A DNA stretch of 64,000 nt from Agrypnia vestita (GCA_016648135.1 JADDOH010002666.1:48523-112522); one strand, 5' to 3'; shown: positions 11,028 through 23,097, counted from the first letter of the stretch. Translations and numbers: made by a program. Notes: a model not told the origin generated them from the letters alone.

Positions 11028-11638
11028 TGAGTTGTTGAATATCAAAACCTACCTAACGCCAAAAAGTATTTTTTTGTTTTATCAAAAAAACTACTTTATA
11101 ATTATATTGTTTCTAACGTGAATAAGATGAAACAAAAAGAAATGGAATAGAGAATTTAAAAAAAAACATTTAAATTACATAACATAAATAAAATTTATAT
11201 ATTTCGTAAGCAATTTCAACATTTAAAATGGACTTTTGAAAGTACATTTTAAAACCATAGCAATGGATTTAGGTTTCTCATGAGATTAAGCATTTATATT
11301 TATTTTGAAGTTCAAAGAAATAAATATATTCATTGCATTATCAGGGGTGTAGTGAAATGAAGTTCTCGGTAATTTAAGAGTAAAAAATTATTAAATGTTT
11401 TTGAAATTTTTATTAAATAATGAAGATATTCATATTTTATTCTAATGAATTTAGATATAGGTATGTTTTGAAAATTAAGCTGATTTTTAGGAAGCAATAA
11501 CTTTAGATTGATACCTACTTGTTATGGTAGTTAACTAATGCGTAAAATGTAGGAGTGAATTTAGATAGTATATTGACATTAAAATCTAAAAACAAAACAA
11601 AAATGGTGGTTGGGTAGGTTTTGATACTCAACGACTCA
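11028..11638. mobile_element. Non-autonomous DNA transposon with about 45-bp terminal inverted repeats
   Basis: The left end TGAGTTGTTGAATATCAAAA continues CCTACCTAACG. The right end reversed reads TGAGTCGTTGAGTATCAAAA and CCTACCCAACC. The roughly 610-base interior is AT-rich and has no long open frame, so any transposase must act in trans. No target duplication was clear, and the superfamily is not assigned. Confidence 0.65.
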
Positions 11639-12445
11639 TTTTCAGAGTTTTAACAGAATTAATGAGACTTCTGACCGATAATTAAGTATGAAAATATGTC
11701 TGCATTGGGTAACCGTTGGTGGTTACAAAATGTGCTAACTTAGTTAATGATTTGTAATTGATTTCTACAATTCATTGAAACATAATTTATACATTTTTTA
11801 TCGCGATTTTCCTGTTTTCTTTTCCAGCCATGCAACATCTAATATAAAATGTATTAAATATACAAGATTCTAAAAAAGGCTCTGTGCGGGTAATTTCTCC
11901 ATGACCAGATCGTTAGAAGTTTTATGAATGAAACTGGAATAGGCAGTTTTACCTTAAATGACTACGAATGTCGTAATTTTTCCTTATTGGCGACTGTCAC
12001 CAAAACTGCATTCGGTTTTCTAAAGATACGGGAGATACAAATGACTGATGGGTTCAGTGCAACGGTCACAATTTTACCTGGGAAATTTTACCAGGAAAGA
12101 AAAGGAGCAAAACCCATCTCTTAGAATCCCACTACGCACTAGATACGCGTGCTCAACTTGTGAAAGGGTGTATGTTTTCAAAATATGGCTCCTCAGCTAC
12201 GCTCGGACGCATAATTAATAAATAAATATGGATGACGTCAAGCAACGAAACACCGCCGAAGAACACCTAGGGAATTAATTACCTAGAATATTACCGCAAA
12301 CGATCTGTTACATAGAATCGGGTTTCCTCGAATGCCAAATAAATATATATACCTATTTCTTTGGAAAATTTATCTATTGTTACAATAATTATTATCAACA
12401 TAGAAGACTAAGGTAATGTGCGACTAGAGGTTCCACATTAAATTG

Positions 12446-12740
12446 AAAACAATAGTGGTCAGACCGGCCACGGTATACGGTGCTGAATATCAGCCTTCGA
12501 GACGCAAGGAGGAGCGACTTCTCCATGTTCCGGTAGTCATTAAACGTCACTAGATTAGATAGAATCGGGAATGAGAAACAATAAAGGTGGCGCCGATAGA
12601 GATGGCCGTCGAAAGAAGGAAACTCCTACGTTGAAAGTGGCTGCGAAGTGTGTGCCCAAAGACGATGGTGCACTATAGGCTGTAGGAAGATGTATCCCAA
12701 CCCGACCTTACTCCTGAATATCAACCGGAAGGATAAGTGT
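12446..12740 (+). pseudogene. LINE reverse transcriptase C-terminal fragment
   Basis: Reads KTIVVRPATVYGAEYQPSRRKEERLLHV. After frame changes it reads APIEMAVERRKLLR, then residues near MYPNPTL. This follows the LINE order 'T.VRP..LYG.E.W....E..LHV.EMRML' and 'APIE.....KLRWYGH'. The normal GHV/GRP-RW motifs are corrupted. It is a dead fragment of a family distinct from A, B and C. Confidence 0.6.
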
Positions 12741-13210
12741 CCGAAAAAGATACAAAAGGTTTTTTTCAAGGTTTCACTTGGGTATAACAAATTGCGATAT
12801 TTGGGTTTATTTAGGTAGGTACTACAAGAAACATGGAATTTTTTTTCTTTGAAATCTGTTTGTCAAAGCATTTTAGACGAAATGTTATATGACTTTTTGA
12901 TTCAGAATAATATGATATTCTTTTATTAAAAGTTTTGGATATTTTATTTAGGACATTCTGTATGTTAAACTTATTGGCTCGTAGTAGTAAAAAAAGAAAT
13001 TATCTGTAATGATACTACCATATTGTTATTCACATCCATGTTTACAGGTGGCCATGATTTCACTTATGAATGTGTTCAATTATACTGTTTTTTGTTGATA
13101 ATATGTATGATAATAGGTATCTATATCTCAATCAAAGTATATAGGTATAGGATGTTTATTTTAGAAGTACAAAACTTGTTCTTGGACATAAAAATCGCGT
13201 AAAACACAAA

Positions 13211-13474
13211 AATCGTGGTAATGGCCATGGTATTGGCTTTATCTGAAAAATAATTTTATGCCATTAGTGTGCTACAATTATCGAAATAAATTTGCACAAT
13301 TTGCAAGCATTGTTATGGCGTAGGTCTTTTCATGATGAAATGGCAAACCAAACTGAGCACGAATAAGCTATCAAACTGGCTGTCGCTAAAGAAAGTGTTG
13401 TCAATTCGAAAAAAAATACACTATTAAGCACTAATGGCATAAAATCATCTTTCCAATAAAGCCAATACCACGAT
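13211..13474. mobile_element. MITE with about 60-bp terminal inverted repeats
   Basis: The left arm has ATCGTGGTA, TTGGCTTTAT and ATTTTATGCCATTAGTG. The right arm is its reverse complement (CACTAATGGCATAAAAT, ATAAAGCCAATACCACGAT). The left arm alone has 12 extra bases (ATGGCCATGGTA) between CGTGGTA and TTGGC. There is no coding capacity. Confidence 0.75.
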
Positions 13475-13689
13475 CTTTAGTTGTTTTATTTCATAGTAAA
13501 GTTCTATACCTCTACATAACCAGCCCATATATAAGGATACGTAATGCATATACAACTATTTCTTATGCATATTAAGACGATCCATAATAGGTTTATGTAA
13601 AAAAATGTATTGCGTATGTCTGTGATACTTTATATTAACGAAATAAAATAAAATGCTTTATTTCATCTTTAAACGGCTGTAGGGCTGTT

Positions 13690-13762
13690 ACGAGACACGG
13701 CGTAAAATATTCACAGCTTAATTTGGATATTTAAGCTGTACGGATTGTGCCGTGTACCGTTA
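13690..13762. repeat. Nested inverted repeat (hairpin)
   Basis: ACACGGC pairs with GCCGTGT, and inside it CAGCTTA pairs with TAAGCTG. They are separated by AT-rich internal loops of similar length. It may be a small MITE remnant. Confidence 0.4.
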
Positions 13763-14130
13763 TACCAGATTGTCACTTGAATGGATCGTCCAGTCGGTAT
13801 TTGGCGTTTTTGGCCAGTTTTAACGTCGTCTTAATTAGTCGCGGTCCTTTTTATCCGCGCAGACAGCTCCGAGGAAATGATCGCCGAGATGAGCCGGACA
13901 GATAATCGTCTTACAGATTACACTGGCAATATCACTCGCCATTTTTAATTTGTCTTTTTGCGTGACTTCATTTCGGAAGAGCTGAGGATATATTTGGACA
14001 TTTATTTATGGTTTTTGTGTTTAATTTGTAGAACTCCATATTTATTTTTAGCGAAATTTAAAATAAATTAAATTTTAATAAATATTATTATTAAGTTCTA
14101 CGGGTTAAGTATTTTTATGTGTTACAGCTG

Positions 14131-14155
14131 TTTCGGCTTGTAAGGCCATTATCAA
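14131..14155 (-). ncRNA. Degenerate hammerhead-ribozyme-like motif
   Basis: The minus strand reads TTTGATAATGGCC..AAGCCGAAACAGC. A GGC/GCC stem is followed by the conserved GAAA, but the CTGATGA box has become TTGATAA. The position just past the endonuclease frame matches the ribozyme-bearing terminal repeats of Penelope-like elements. Probably inactive. Confidence 0.4.
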
Positions 14156-14617
14156 ACAGTGGATATACCACGTACAAACGACTTATTTATACAATTTTAA
14201 GTTACCCCTTCCCATTTAGAGTAATTAGATATTTGTGGTGAAGCCCTGTAGTAATGTACGTTTTTTCCCGGGCACTTATCATTAAAGGTGCCTCGGTTAA
14301 CGTTATGCTTAATTATCAAAATTCCCCGTTTTCTGTAAGTGTTATTTATAAATATTATTTTAATTTATGTCCTTGATTATTGGTTTTTTAAAAATATTTA
14401 GAAGTGGAGAGAAGATTATTTTTTGTTGATTATTTAAAAGTTTAATATTTGGATCCTTTTTATATTTATTTATTTCTAGTTGCTCAAGTAAATTCATCCT
14501 AAAACCTTTTGTTTCTATGTGTAAAGGTTTTGGTTCGTTATCACCTTGCGGGACGTGGTTTTCATTTAATAAATGGGCCGCAAATTTTGACTCTAAATTT
14601 TTATTTCTATAGCAGCG

Positions 14618-14653
14618 CATGTGTTCCGCGAATCTAGATTCGCGGAACACATG
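14618..14653. repeat. Perfect 36-base palindrome
   Basis: CATGTGTTCCGCGAATCT is followed at once by its exact reverse complement, with no spacer. The right-hand half is outside the Penelope body; the left-hand half encodes RFAEHM of the endonuclease on the minus strand. Confidence 0.95.
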
Positions 14654-14788
14654 AATGAACACATAAATGTAAAACTGTTTCTGTGTGTAACTGATCTTCA
14701 CCTATTGCACTGCGTGTTAACCCTAAATATGTGGCATCTTCCTCAGAAAGCGATGTTGAATCTATATCAATGCATTTACTTTTACAGT

Positions 14789-15000
14789 GAGCAACGAATG
14801 CTCAGAACAAATTAATGAGTTTGTTTATTTGGGAAGTATGTTTAGTAAAGACGGCAAGGCTGAGAACGAGGATATCGAAATGAGAGTTACTGCAAGAAAC
14901 AATGTAAATGACTCTCTGAATGCAATTTTGTCCGATAAGAATATGTCAAAGGAAGACAGACTAGCGATACATAATAGCGTTATAGTGCCTGTAGTATGAA
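14789..15000 (+). pseudogene. LINE family B fragment 3
   Basis: One open frame reads NEFVYLGSMFSKDGKAENED, then RNNVNDSLNAILSDKNMSK and DRLAIHNSVIVPVV before TGA. The FVYLGS motif and the '(N)x-L-A-x-H-N-x-V-(L/I)-V-P' end place it just upstream of the segment kept at 44878 (DGVLVPTLMYGS). The frame is intact over its length but lacks both ends of the protein. Confidence 0.7.
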
Positions 15001-15769
15001 AGTAAAGCCGGTCCAATTTCATTCCACTGTGCATGATTGAATTTTCCTATCTTGTTTTCTTTCAGAAACATATTTTCTTGTTGAATTCAGTAATGTTTTA
15101 TATATAAACAGAAGTACATTTCTTTCTAGCATCATTTTGATTATTGTGTATCGATTTCTTTTGAATATATATTTTTTTAATCCTCCTTCATTAGCCATGA
15201 TTAGTAGGTATACTACTGCAATAGTTGATTATTGCGTCATATATGTATATATTTAGTTTGATAGCTATTATTTAAGTAGTTTTTAATCCATTTCGAAGCA
15301 TTTTCCTTTATTCCAATTCTAGATAATTTTTGTTATATAATTTCTCGATCTATAGTTATCTTTAAACGCTCCTCTGAATTCCAGGAATACAGCAATGACA
15401 AATACGTTTTAATTAGTATCCTTTATCTAATATTTAAGCATTTTCTGTTAACTTTATGTTGTTTAAAACGCTCTTTTGTAGTCCAGGAATACGGGAACAA
15501 CAATGTTTTTATCAGTATTCTCTTTCCAATCTTCTATTATTTTTATGTATTTTCTTCTAATTGATTCGTCTTATTTATTGTATTTATAAATTATCCCACA
15601 GCCGTACGTGTGCTGAGCTGAATTCGATTTGACAAATATGCCTGATCTACAGTAAAATATATATCACACAAAACCATCACTATAAAGGCACTGGTTCAAA
15701 CCGAACTTAATACGCGGTTGACTAAAAAGGATAAGACATTTTACACGGATCAGTCGACAGGAAGATCGG
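15001..15769. other. No gene seen; weak internal duplication
   Basis: AT-rich. A block at 15365-15450 (AAACGCTCCTCTGAATTCCAGGAATAC) is loosely repeated at 15467-15545 (AAAACGCTCTTTTGTAGTCCAGGAATAC), suggesting a decayed tandem duplication of about 100 bases. Confidence 0.4.
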
Positions 15770-16000
15770 AGTGGAATGTAAACAGCCGGCATTAGAGGCG
15801 AACACCATCATCAGCGTCGGGCCGCTAACGGAACCGAGTCGCGGTCCGTCCGTCCGTCAACCAGTTTGCCGTTTACCTATCGATCGACGCCGATAAGGCG
15901 AGCGCGACCACACCGCACTGTCGTCCAGGGCCCGGCCGCTGGGAGCGCTCCTCCGGTAGCCCTCGACAGCCGAGCGACACGTCTGCGCCGCCGAGGAAAT
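15770..16000. other. GC/CpG-rich island
   Basis: GC-rich block with CCGTCCGTCC, CGATCGACGCCGATAAGGCG and GGGCCCGGCCG. A minus-strand frame at 15877-16068 is arginine- and alanine-rich and looks like chance. A short GTAATT repeat follows at 16020-16037. A promoter, an untranslated exon or an enhancer are all possible. Confidence 0.4.
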
Positions 16001-16037
16001 AGATTAATTGTACCTGTGCAATTGTAATTGTAATTGT

Positions 16038-17525
16038 GTTCAAATTTTCTTGATTTAATTAGGTACAATTATTTTTAATTATTTAATAATATAATTTATC
16101 TTTAAATAATACGAACCAAGCATAAGTATATACAATTTTATATTATAATTTTGTTTTCGATGATACTCAAGTTGGTACTCTACATACTACATATACTTGG
16201 TGGAAATATTTACAAAATGAAAGGAAATAACTACCCATGTTTTCTCTATTTGTGTTTAATTAAATGTTGTGTACTTAAAAAACTTAATATGTATAAAAAC
16301 TATAATTATATTTTATCTTAAATGAGACACTAACATAACTTTGGGTACAAAACATATAAAAAAAACGTATATTCCAGCCATTTAAGTATTGATCATCATG
16401 AGTAGGTAATCTTTAAAATGTTAATATCAATTCCATCAAAACTATGAATTGTTTTAAATTATTTTTCAAGTTAATATTATTAGGTATAAATTTGAACGGT
16501 CAAAGGTTGCCTTCACTAAAAGTCGCTACTTTTTCCAGTGCGAACACATATCATAATATTTATTTGCGTACGAAAAATTTGCTACATATTTTAATTTAAT
16601 TGTTGGGAAAATCATCAAATCTAATATCTAATTTGTGTACCTATATTGCAACATCTATCTATAATAATAATTTCTTAACAAATTTTAAAAATCAAAAGCA
16701 TAATACAAAATGTCAATACGGATCGATTAAGTCAAACAGCAGAAATGCAGAATAAACTGAAATTAGTGGAGTAAGTGAAAAGAATATACCATATTTTTTT
16801 GTTACTTTATTAAATTCACAATTTAGTGGTATCTGGAAGAATTAATTTAAAGGTCAAATAGCTATAAATATCCGAAAATAATGACATTTCCTTAGAATTC
16901 GCTTAGAGGACTAACAATTGAAACGTTACCTACTTCGCGCCACAGAATCTTTTCAGGTTCAAATAACAGACCCAATTCTAGGTCGACAATATGATCGAAA
17001 CCAGAAAATGTCACTCAAGTATTTGAAAATAAAATTGTCTACAGAATACCTGAGGGCATATTCGCACAAGTCAAAAATTTTAGAATAAACCAAAATAGGG
17101 ACAATTGGGAGATAAAAACGATTGAGATGAACTGACGTAGAAATGGGAAATCTAGGTCGCAACTCGAACACGAATAGAATGGAGAAATACTTGTCATTAT
17201 CAGTATTGGCATTAAACCCTCGGGAGATGTTGAGTGCCTCAAGCATTTTCTTCCGTTAATATCTGTTATATGCTGTTCGAGAATAACGTCTGCCAAAGCT
17301 CACTTATTATGAGTTCTTGCGCGTCTAAGGAGTTCAAAGATAGATTTGAACGCATTGTCACTCAACTTTAGTTTTGTCCTTTACAAGCCCCTATTGGTCG
17401 TATAATGGAGGAAACACATAGATAGATTTCAATGATCTGGACAGGGTTGTCTGGAGAACGTTTTTGCAGTCGATATGGAATTTAGATGAACGGTAGTGCC
17501 AAATTGTGTAATTTTGTTTTCTTTC
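16038..17525. other. About 1.5 kb, nothing recognised
   Basis: AT-rich. The minus-strand frames at 16959-17246 and 17039-17296 overlap and show no recognised domain. Confidence 0.35.
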
Positions 17526-17693
17526 TTAAACGCTTCAACAGACGAAAAGGCCGAATTACTGCAGTCGTTACATCAATAAAACTCCCAAGCTTGAGTAAAA
17601 CACATGGATTTATTGTGACCTCACCGAGGGTCGAACCCGGAAACATTGTGTGAGAAGCCAGTGTCATGCCCAGCGGATTACGAGAACCGCATA
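17526..17693 (-). mobile_element. tRNA-derived SINE, copy 2
   Basis: On the minus strand the head reads GCGGTTCTCGTAATCCGCTG with B box GGTTCGACCCT. The shared body follows (GTGAGGTCACAATAAATCC, TTTTACTCAAGC). The A box is damaged, so this copy is older than the 9.6-kb one. Confidence 0.8.
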
Positions 17694-18168
17694 ATAAATG
17701 GTACACGATGATTATGTACCATTTATTTGCTGCATTTTTATTAAAAAAATATATTCAATAAATAATTATCAAATTAAACTCGATGTCAGCCTTCAGTTAA
17801 CAAGGCGACGAAATTTGAAACTAATTCTTATAAATAATTTACATATTTTCTTGGAACTCGGCACTTCTTAATTTCTTTCATTTCCGTCTCTGGCATAAAA
17901 CTCCAAAGGCAATTATTGTGCCATGTCCCAACTGTTGCATACCCGTCCATAATTACTGTTCACGTCATCCATGTACCGCTTCAACATTATTTATCTCGCT
18001 ACCTGTCAACGCGTCTAAACACAAGTAGGTTTTGTGGCAATATGAGTTTCTAAAATAGTTAATAATTGTTTTTACGCCTACGCTTTTGCAAGCTACGCAC
18101 TATTTCAGTATCAGGTAAGTGGTTAATATGACCAGTTTATCGTGGCTTACAATCAGCCCTGTTGGAAT

Positions 18169-18238
18169 AGGTTTAAGTTAGTGGGAGGTTAGTGTGTCAC
18201 GGAGGTTTAAGTTAGTGGGAGGTTAGTGTGTCACGGAG
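18169..18238. repeat. 34-bp exact tandem duplication
   Basis: AGGTTTAAGTTAGTGGGAGG begins a 34-base unit that occurs twice, at 18169 and 18203, with no visible difference. It looks like a recent slippage or unequal-exchange event. Confidence 0.9.
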
Positions 18239-18730
18239 TCCAATGAGTAATAAGCAGTATGTATAATATGTACAGATTTTCTTGGCATTTTCCTACAGAT
18301 GTGTCTTAAACTACGTTGAAACATTTCGTAAGCAACCATCTAAGGCAGATCGGGTGTCGTACTTAACTGCTAAAGGTAGTAAAATAACATAATTTAGGTT
18401 ACGAAGGAACGCTTTCCTCGACAATTACTAAAGACACATTTTCAACTCGATGTTACCCCAAGAATTTATATATTTTTTTAAATTTAAGAAAAATATACAA
18501 CTACAACAGATATTTTTATTTTAAGAACGAAATATTGATAGGTATACATAAAAATCTTTGTATTCATATTTCCAGCATATATACTTTGAATTAGTTAAAA
18601 AACATACTATATCATATCGGTTCACAATCCAAAACATTGGCGAAATTGAGGTAAACTTATTTATACCTAACTAATTTTATATCCAGAGCGGACATTTTAA
18701 AATTGATAGGCTTTAGATAAAATGCGTCTA

Positions 18731-18876
18731 AGGCCCGGTTGTTTCAAGTTCGATCAAAGTAAGCGGTCGATAAAAGCATAGATTTTTACGAAAACGGATC
18801 GTCTGATTGGTGGAGAACGTAAAATTTCAGTTTAAACTCTACGCTTACTTTGATCGAATTTGAAACAACCGGGCCT
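18731..18876. mobile_element. Tc1/mariner-type MITE with TA target duplication
   Basis: Terminal inverted repeats of about 35 bases begin AGGCCCGGTTGTTTCAA and differ at only one position. They are flanked by TA on both sides (18729-18730, 18877-18878). The whole element is 146 bases. Its centre contains AAAGCATAGATTTTT, shared with the foldback at 4849. The well-kept ends suggest a young insertion. Confidence 0.85.
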
Positions 18877-18878
18877 TA

Positions 18879-20384
18879 AACACACATACGAATTTTCGAG
18901 AGCAGTTATTAATTGTGAAACTGCCTCTATTATCAAATAACCAATTTTCAAATACGTATTTTTATCGTTTGATAGTGGTAGATTTGTTTCCAAATCACTC
19001 ATATAGTAGGTACTAATATTTTTCATTCATTTTCATTTGTTGCCATAATATTTTTTCAATTTTATAGTTACACCGATGTGACACAGCGGTGGATGTAGCG
19101 TAACGTATAAAAGTAGGAACTGAATAATTATGTTAACGATAACAACGGAGGATATTAGATAGTCTGTTCATCATTACGTCAGCAGCCCGGTGCATAACGG
19201 TTGCATTCACGACATGGCTTCACCCGCTTCATATCTCATACTCCCTGAGAATATCTCCCGCAACTAGCAATCGTAATCGTTCGTGAATTCGCAGACCTCG
19301 GTACCTCGGGGATTTGACAAAGTTTATCTGTTCATATTAAGTGATCGTCGGGTTCACGATAAACATTGCGCAAACGAATTCTTTGTTAAATGTTTGAAAC
19401 GTTTTACAAATCGTTGATATCACGCATAGTTTGTTAGGTTGAATAAATCTTATTTGAAAAATATGTATTTCATTCGCCGAGGCAAATTGTTACAGCGATT
19501 TCACTTGTTTAACCGTTGGCTCGGATTGTTCGAATTCTGTGCATGCACGATAACTTTAATGCAATTCAGCATTAGGTGTGTTTTCAACTGATACAATCGG
19601 CTGCTGATTCGATATTCAAATTGATCTACCTAGGTTTTATTTTATTTTTTCTACGCTTTTTCCCGGTTCTAAACGAAAAACATTAATTTTACAGTTTGTT
19701 ACAAAAATTACCTTCCTTTACTCTTTCTTGTTTAATCTTTATTAAAAAATCATTGTTTTAAAAATTTAACTGTAAATAGTTGCGGATATTAATTTATTTT
19801 TTATTATTTGTTTATTAGGATTAATTAACAAATTTGTAATACTCTACAAAGTAATAATATATACGCATTAATAATATATTTTGAGGTATATTTGATTCTA
19901 ATTAAAATGTATGTTCCCAAGTTGATTGATTATTTTAGACAGCTTCACATCGAACTTTTCATATTGATCATAATTAATTGTAATATACAATGAAATCTCT
20001 AATAATCATAATATAAAGTCAAGTGGATCCAAAGTTTAATCAAAATTTGTTCAACGCAGCCATACGTTGACATTTAGTCTAGTGTGAATTTATAAGAATA
20101 AATAAATGCCCGGCGCGCTGCCATATCGAGAAGGCAACAAGAAAATACAGCGTAACAAAGACCCGTCAAAAATAGATCGCTATTAACAGATTGCGCAGCG
20201 TGCCGGTTTTTAGAGTTCGATATGTACATTGTGTATTATATTGTAGCTCAAAAAAGTATTTTGAGCCATGAACAATTTACAAAATAATCAATTTTATAAA
20301 ATATATGTTACCTACATAGAGTTGTCTCTTCTATTTTAGCTAAAGTAAGCCCTGGTAAATATACATATGTTCTTAAAATTTTCC
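18879..20384. other. About 1.5 kb, no gene seen
   Basis: Mostly unique-looking. The part at 19130-19400 is less AT-rich and could be conserved non-coding DNA. No open frame of interest. Confidence 0.35.
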
Positions 20385-20530
20385 CACATATACATCTTAC
20401 TAATAATATTACCTACGTTGTAGTATACGAATTTTTTTAAATAAAATGCGCCGTTTTCTTATTATAAGTTTCTAATTTCTATTTTTTTAGCAAAAAAATA
20501 CTTTCAAACAGATCTCATTTGCACAATTAT
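20385..20530. repeat. Dispersed repeat R1, copy 1
   Basis: CATCTTACTAATAATATTACCTA and then AAATAAAATGCGCCGTTTTC match CATCTTACTAATAACATTATCTA and AATAAAATAAGCCGTTTGC at 52040-52165, in the same orientation. The class is unknown. It lies directly beside R2. Confidence 0.5.
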
Positions 20531-20639
20531 TTCCATATGCTACATAACATTCTTTTATATGCTTCACGTAAAATAAATTTACGGAACAGCGCATTTGTCA
20601 ATGAAAAATATTAACCAATGTAATTTGTAATAATAAGTA

Positions 20640-20905
20640 TTCGTCTGTCCATCAAACATAATAATTTCGTTGTTCGTCCGTCTGTCCGTCCGTCCGTCCG
20701 TTCGTCCGTCTGTTCGTCTGTCTGTCTATCCCCTTAACTACGTGTAACGTCCGTAATTTCGTTCGAATTACCGGCTAAAAAAACAAATTAAACGGCTTGA
20801 ACCCCGAGCCACCAAACCCGAATCGGCCGCCTAACGCGTGTTGCTACGGCCGCCTCTCAAAGACACGAATCAATGTTCCGTCATTCTTGACTGGTTGCAG
20901 CTAGT
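20640..20905 (-). repeat. Dispersed repeat R2, copy 1, with tetranucleotide run
   Basis: Reverse-oriented relative of 29139-29590. The two share CGAAATTATTATGTTTGAT next to a GTCC/GTCT (GGAC/AGAC) run. They also share TTAATTTG next to a GGTTCAAGCC-like motif, and GCAACC-GTCAA-AATGACGG at the other end. This copy lacks about 150 internal bases. The microsatellite at 20678-20740 may be its tail or an internal part. Confidence 0.6.
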
Positions 20906-21520
20906 TTGTATTAATAAGTAGGTACCTATCAATGATAATAAAAATAATTTTGTGTTGGAAATTTTTTTTTGATGCCCCAAGGTAGTGCAACCCCTCAAAT
21001 ATTTTTGCGGAAAACAACCAAAGCTCGCATATCGCCACTAAGAAGAGCCCTCCGCACATGTCGCCCGGGCCGCTCCCCGCGGGCCCAGCGTGGGTATGAC
21101 ACGGGCCTGCCGGTATGAGGTATGCTAACACGGCTAGATATGAGTCGTGCTACGCTATGCGAACATAAATTATATCTCCGCGAGAGATTTCTGCCGGGCC
21201 GATGTGTTAGAGCTTAAAAGATACATTTAAACGCGTTGCATTTATCACGGAGAATGTTTTCGATCGCGCGGAGCCATTTGTCTGTGCGGCAGTTTTTGTA
21301 CATGTCGCGGGCGCATTCGAAAGTAAATGTTTGAAAAGTGACAACAAATCATGCCGCAATTTGCTGTAAATGCGAATGAAATAATATTCCACTATTTATC
21401 GCGCGCATTAATCAAACACAAGCGTGAGGTCGTATTTCCGATTGGCGGGGCATTCATCACTGATACACTTTAGCCGCTTTCGGCGCTGGCGCGATCCCCT
21501 GTGAGGTCGTAACTTGGGCT
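20755..21520. other. CpG-rich blocks separated by AT-rich sequence
   Basis: GC-rich patches lie at 20800-20860, 21040-21120 and 21230-21500. The first overlaps repeat R2. The last two look unique and could be regulatory. The chance frames at 20901-21131 and 21207-21392 (minus) show no domain. Confidence 0.35.
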
Positions 21521-21802
21521 TCTTCGCAACTTAATTACAAATTTTAATGCCGTATTCTAAAAACACAATAAACACGTCAAATAAATTATATACATAGATA
21601 AATAAGTAACTAACTGGAGATCTTGCCGATGAACTTTACTTCAGTGGCGTAGCTTCCGATAATGGTGGACCAAATTTCGTTCAGAAAAAAATTAAATAAT
21701 CGTCTTAACATCACCACAAAGTGATATCAATTTCAACAATACAGCACATGTTTAATAATATTAAACGAATATGTGAGTAAAATAGAGTTTTGTGATAGGT
21801 AT

Positions 21803-21962
21803 CTACCAGAGGCGTGCAGTGAGTACATTAATGTAATGACATGAGTAATGATGTAAATAAATCGAAAATACAATTTATTTAAATGTAATCTATTTATCGG
21901 TGAGTTTAATATGTAATATATATTTCCAGACTGGCAATAAAAGGTCATGTTTTGCCTGGTAG
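21803..21962. mobile_element. Family D element, degenerate
   Basis: The left end CTACCAGAGGCGTGCAGTGA matches the GCGTGCAGTG ends of family D. The right end reversed reads CTACCAGGCAAAACATGACC. The TCATGTTTT near the right end fits the inner TIR of the 49.9-kb copy. It is shortened and diverged. Confidence 0.4.
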
Positions 21963-22604
21963 GCCTAGCAAGAACATTAAACTTCAAATTAACTTCATTA
22001 CAATCTGATTAGACATACAAAATTTTAATAATATAAATGAGGTCCAAAAAATTTGTTTATAATACAATGTAGCTAGTTTTAATTTATTCATTACGTATGA
22101 AAAATATGTGTATTTGATGGGTGATGAGGGGCGGTTATTTGTTGCTTATTTGTGTCAAATATATTATAATATAAGTGTACTCTGATATGAATATATTGAC
22201 AATCGAAGCAGTAAATATGTTCCAGTCAGCAATATTGCGCTATTGGACACCAGCTCTCGTAACAAGGTCGGATAAATCAGCACTTAACGGGGCAACTTTT
22301 TACGTCCGCTTATCGGATTGCTGACAAATGTTGATAGTTTCATACTTAACTTCTTCCCGCATAGTAATAATATGTTATTTAATCCCCAGTATTTACTATT
22401 TTGCTGAAACTCTCGGCATTTCATCGACGTCACTGAAAAATGAAAAAGTCTAATCTTGCCCTGTCATTATTCATGCGATGTTTTTCACCCTTTTTGCGTG
22501 AAAACAATTCGTGTTTGATGAATTGTTATGACTTAACAGTATTTTATATTTTATTACTAATATGCAACTATTCGCAAGAGTCTGCTAAATTGATCACGCT
22601 GTTA

Positions 22605-22700
22605 TAATTTCAAATCGTCATCATTTTCATCGGCCATAGACCTTTCCTTTTCTTCTCCACTCATCCCCTGGGATGAATACACAATATACATATTTACCCT
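22605..22700 (-). pseudogene. Possible LINE 3' tip
   Basis: On the minus strand GGGATGAGTGGAGAAGAAAAGG is followed by GGCCGATGAAAATGATGACG. The change from a coding-like end to a GATG-rich tail recalls LINE 3' tips in this window, but no catalytic motif is present. Confidence 0.25.
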
Positions 22701-23097
22701 TATATTCTCGTGACAGCAATAAAGCATAACAAACATGCTTTCCCCGCTATTACCTAAAATTGTACACTTCGTCAATTTTGACAGATGTCTTGAATTGACA
22801 CAGGACATTTCTCGTTGAAGCATCGATAATTATGTACCATCTATTTTATGTATTACTAATATAACAACATTGTTATCCTGAGGATAGAGGGATAACAGTA
22901 TTTTTGGTTCGTGAGTCAGGGACATCCCAAGACTATTGTTCAGGTTAGGTTAGGATGGATTAGATTAGGTTATTTGTTGGTAGTAACCCGAAATAAATGA
23001 CGTATTTAAAGAAGAATTTCAAATAAACAAATAGTCTTATATTACATGATATCTACTAATATTTAATACACAAAATTAAATATTATATTCCGATAGG

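Larger units (their letters stand above)
14101..14653 (-). mobile_element. Penelope-like element, 5'-truncated, endonuclease end
   Basis: The minus-strand frame (14360 to about 14640) carries RFAEHMRCYRNKN, KFAAHLLNENH, ETKGFRMNLLEQLEI and LLNNQQKIIFSPLLNIF. These are the order and spacing of the GIY-YIG endonuclease C-terminus of Penelope-like retroelements, which joins the cDNA at its target. The N-terminal GIY-YIG part and the reverse transcriptase are missing. Downstream, 14131-14160 holds a hammerhead-like terminal motif. The frame runs on into an 18-base inverted copy at the 5' break (see 14618-14653). Confidence 0.75.

Noticed and set aside
20678..20740. Regular GTCC/GTCT run considered as a CRISPR-like or satellite array
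   Set aside because: It is a 4-base microsatellite with no spacers, inside a dispersed repeat, in eukaryotic DNA.
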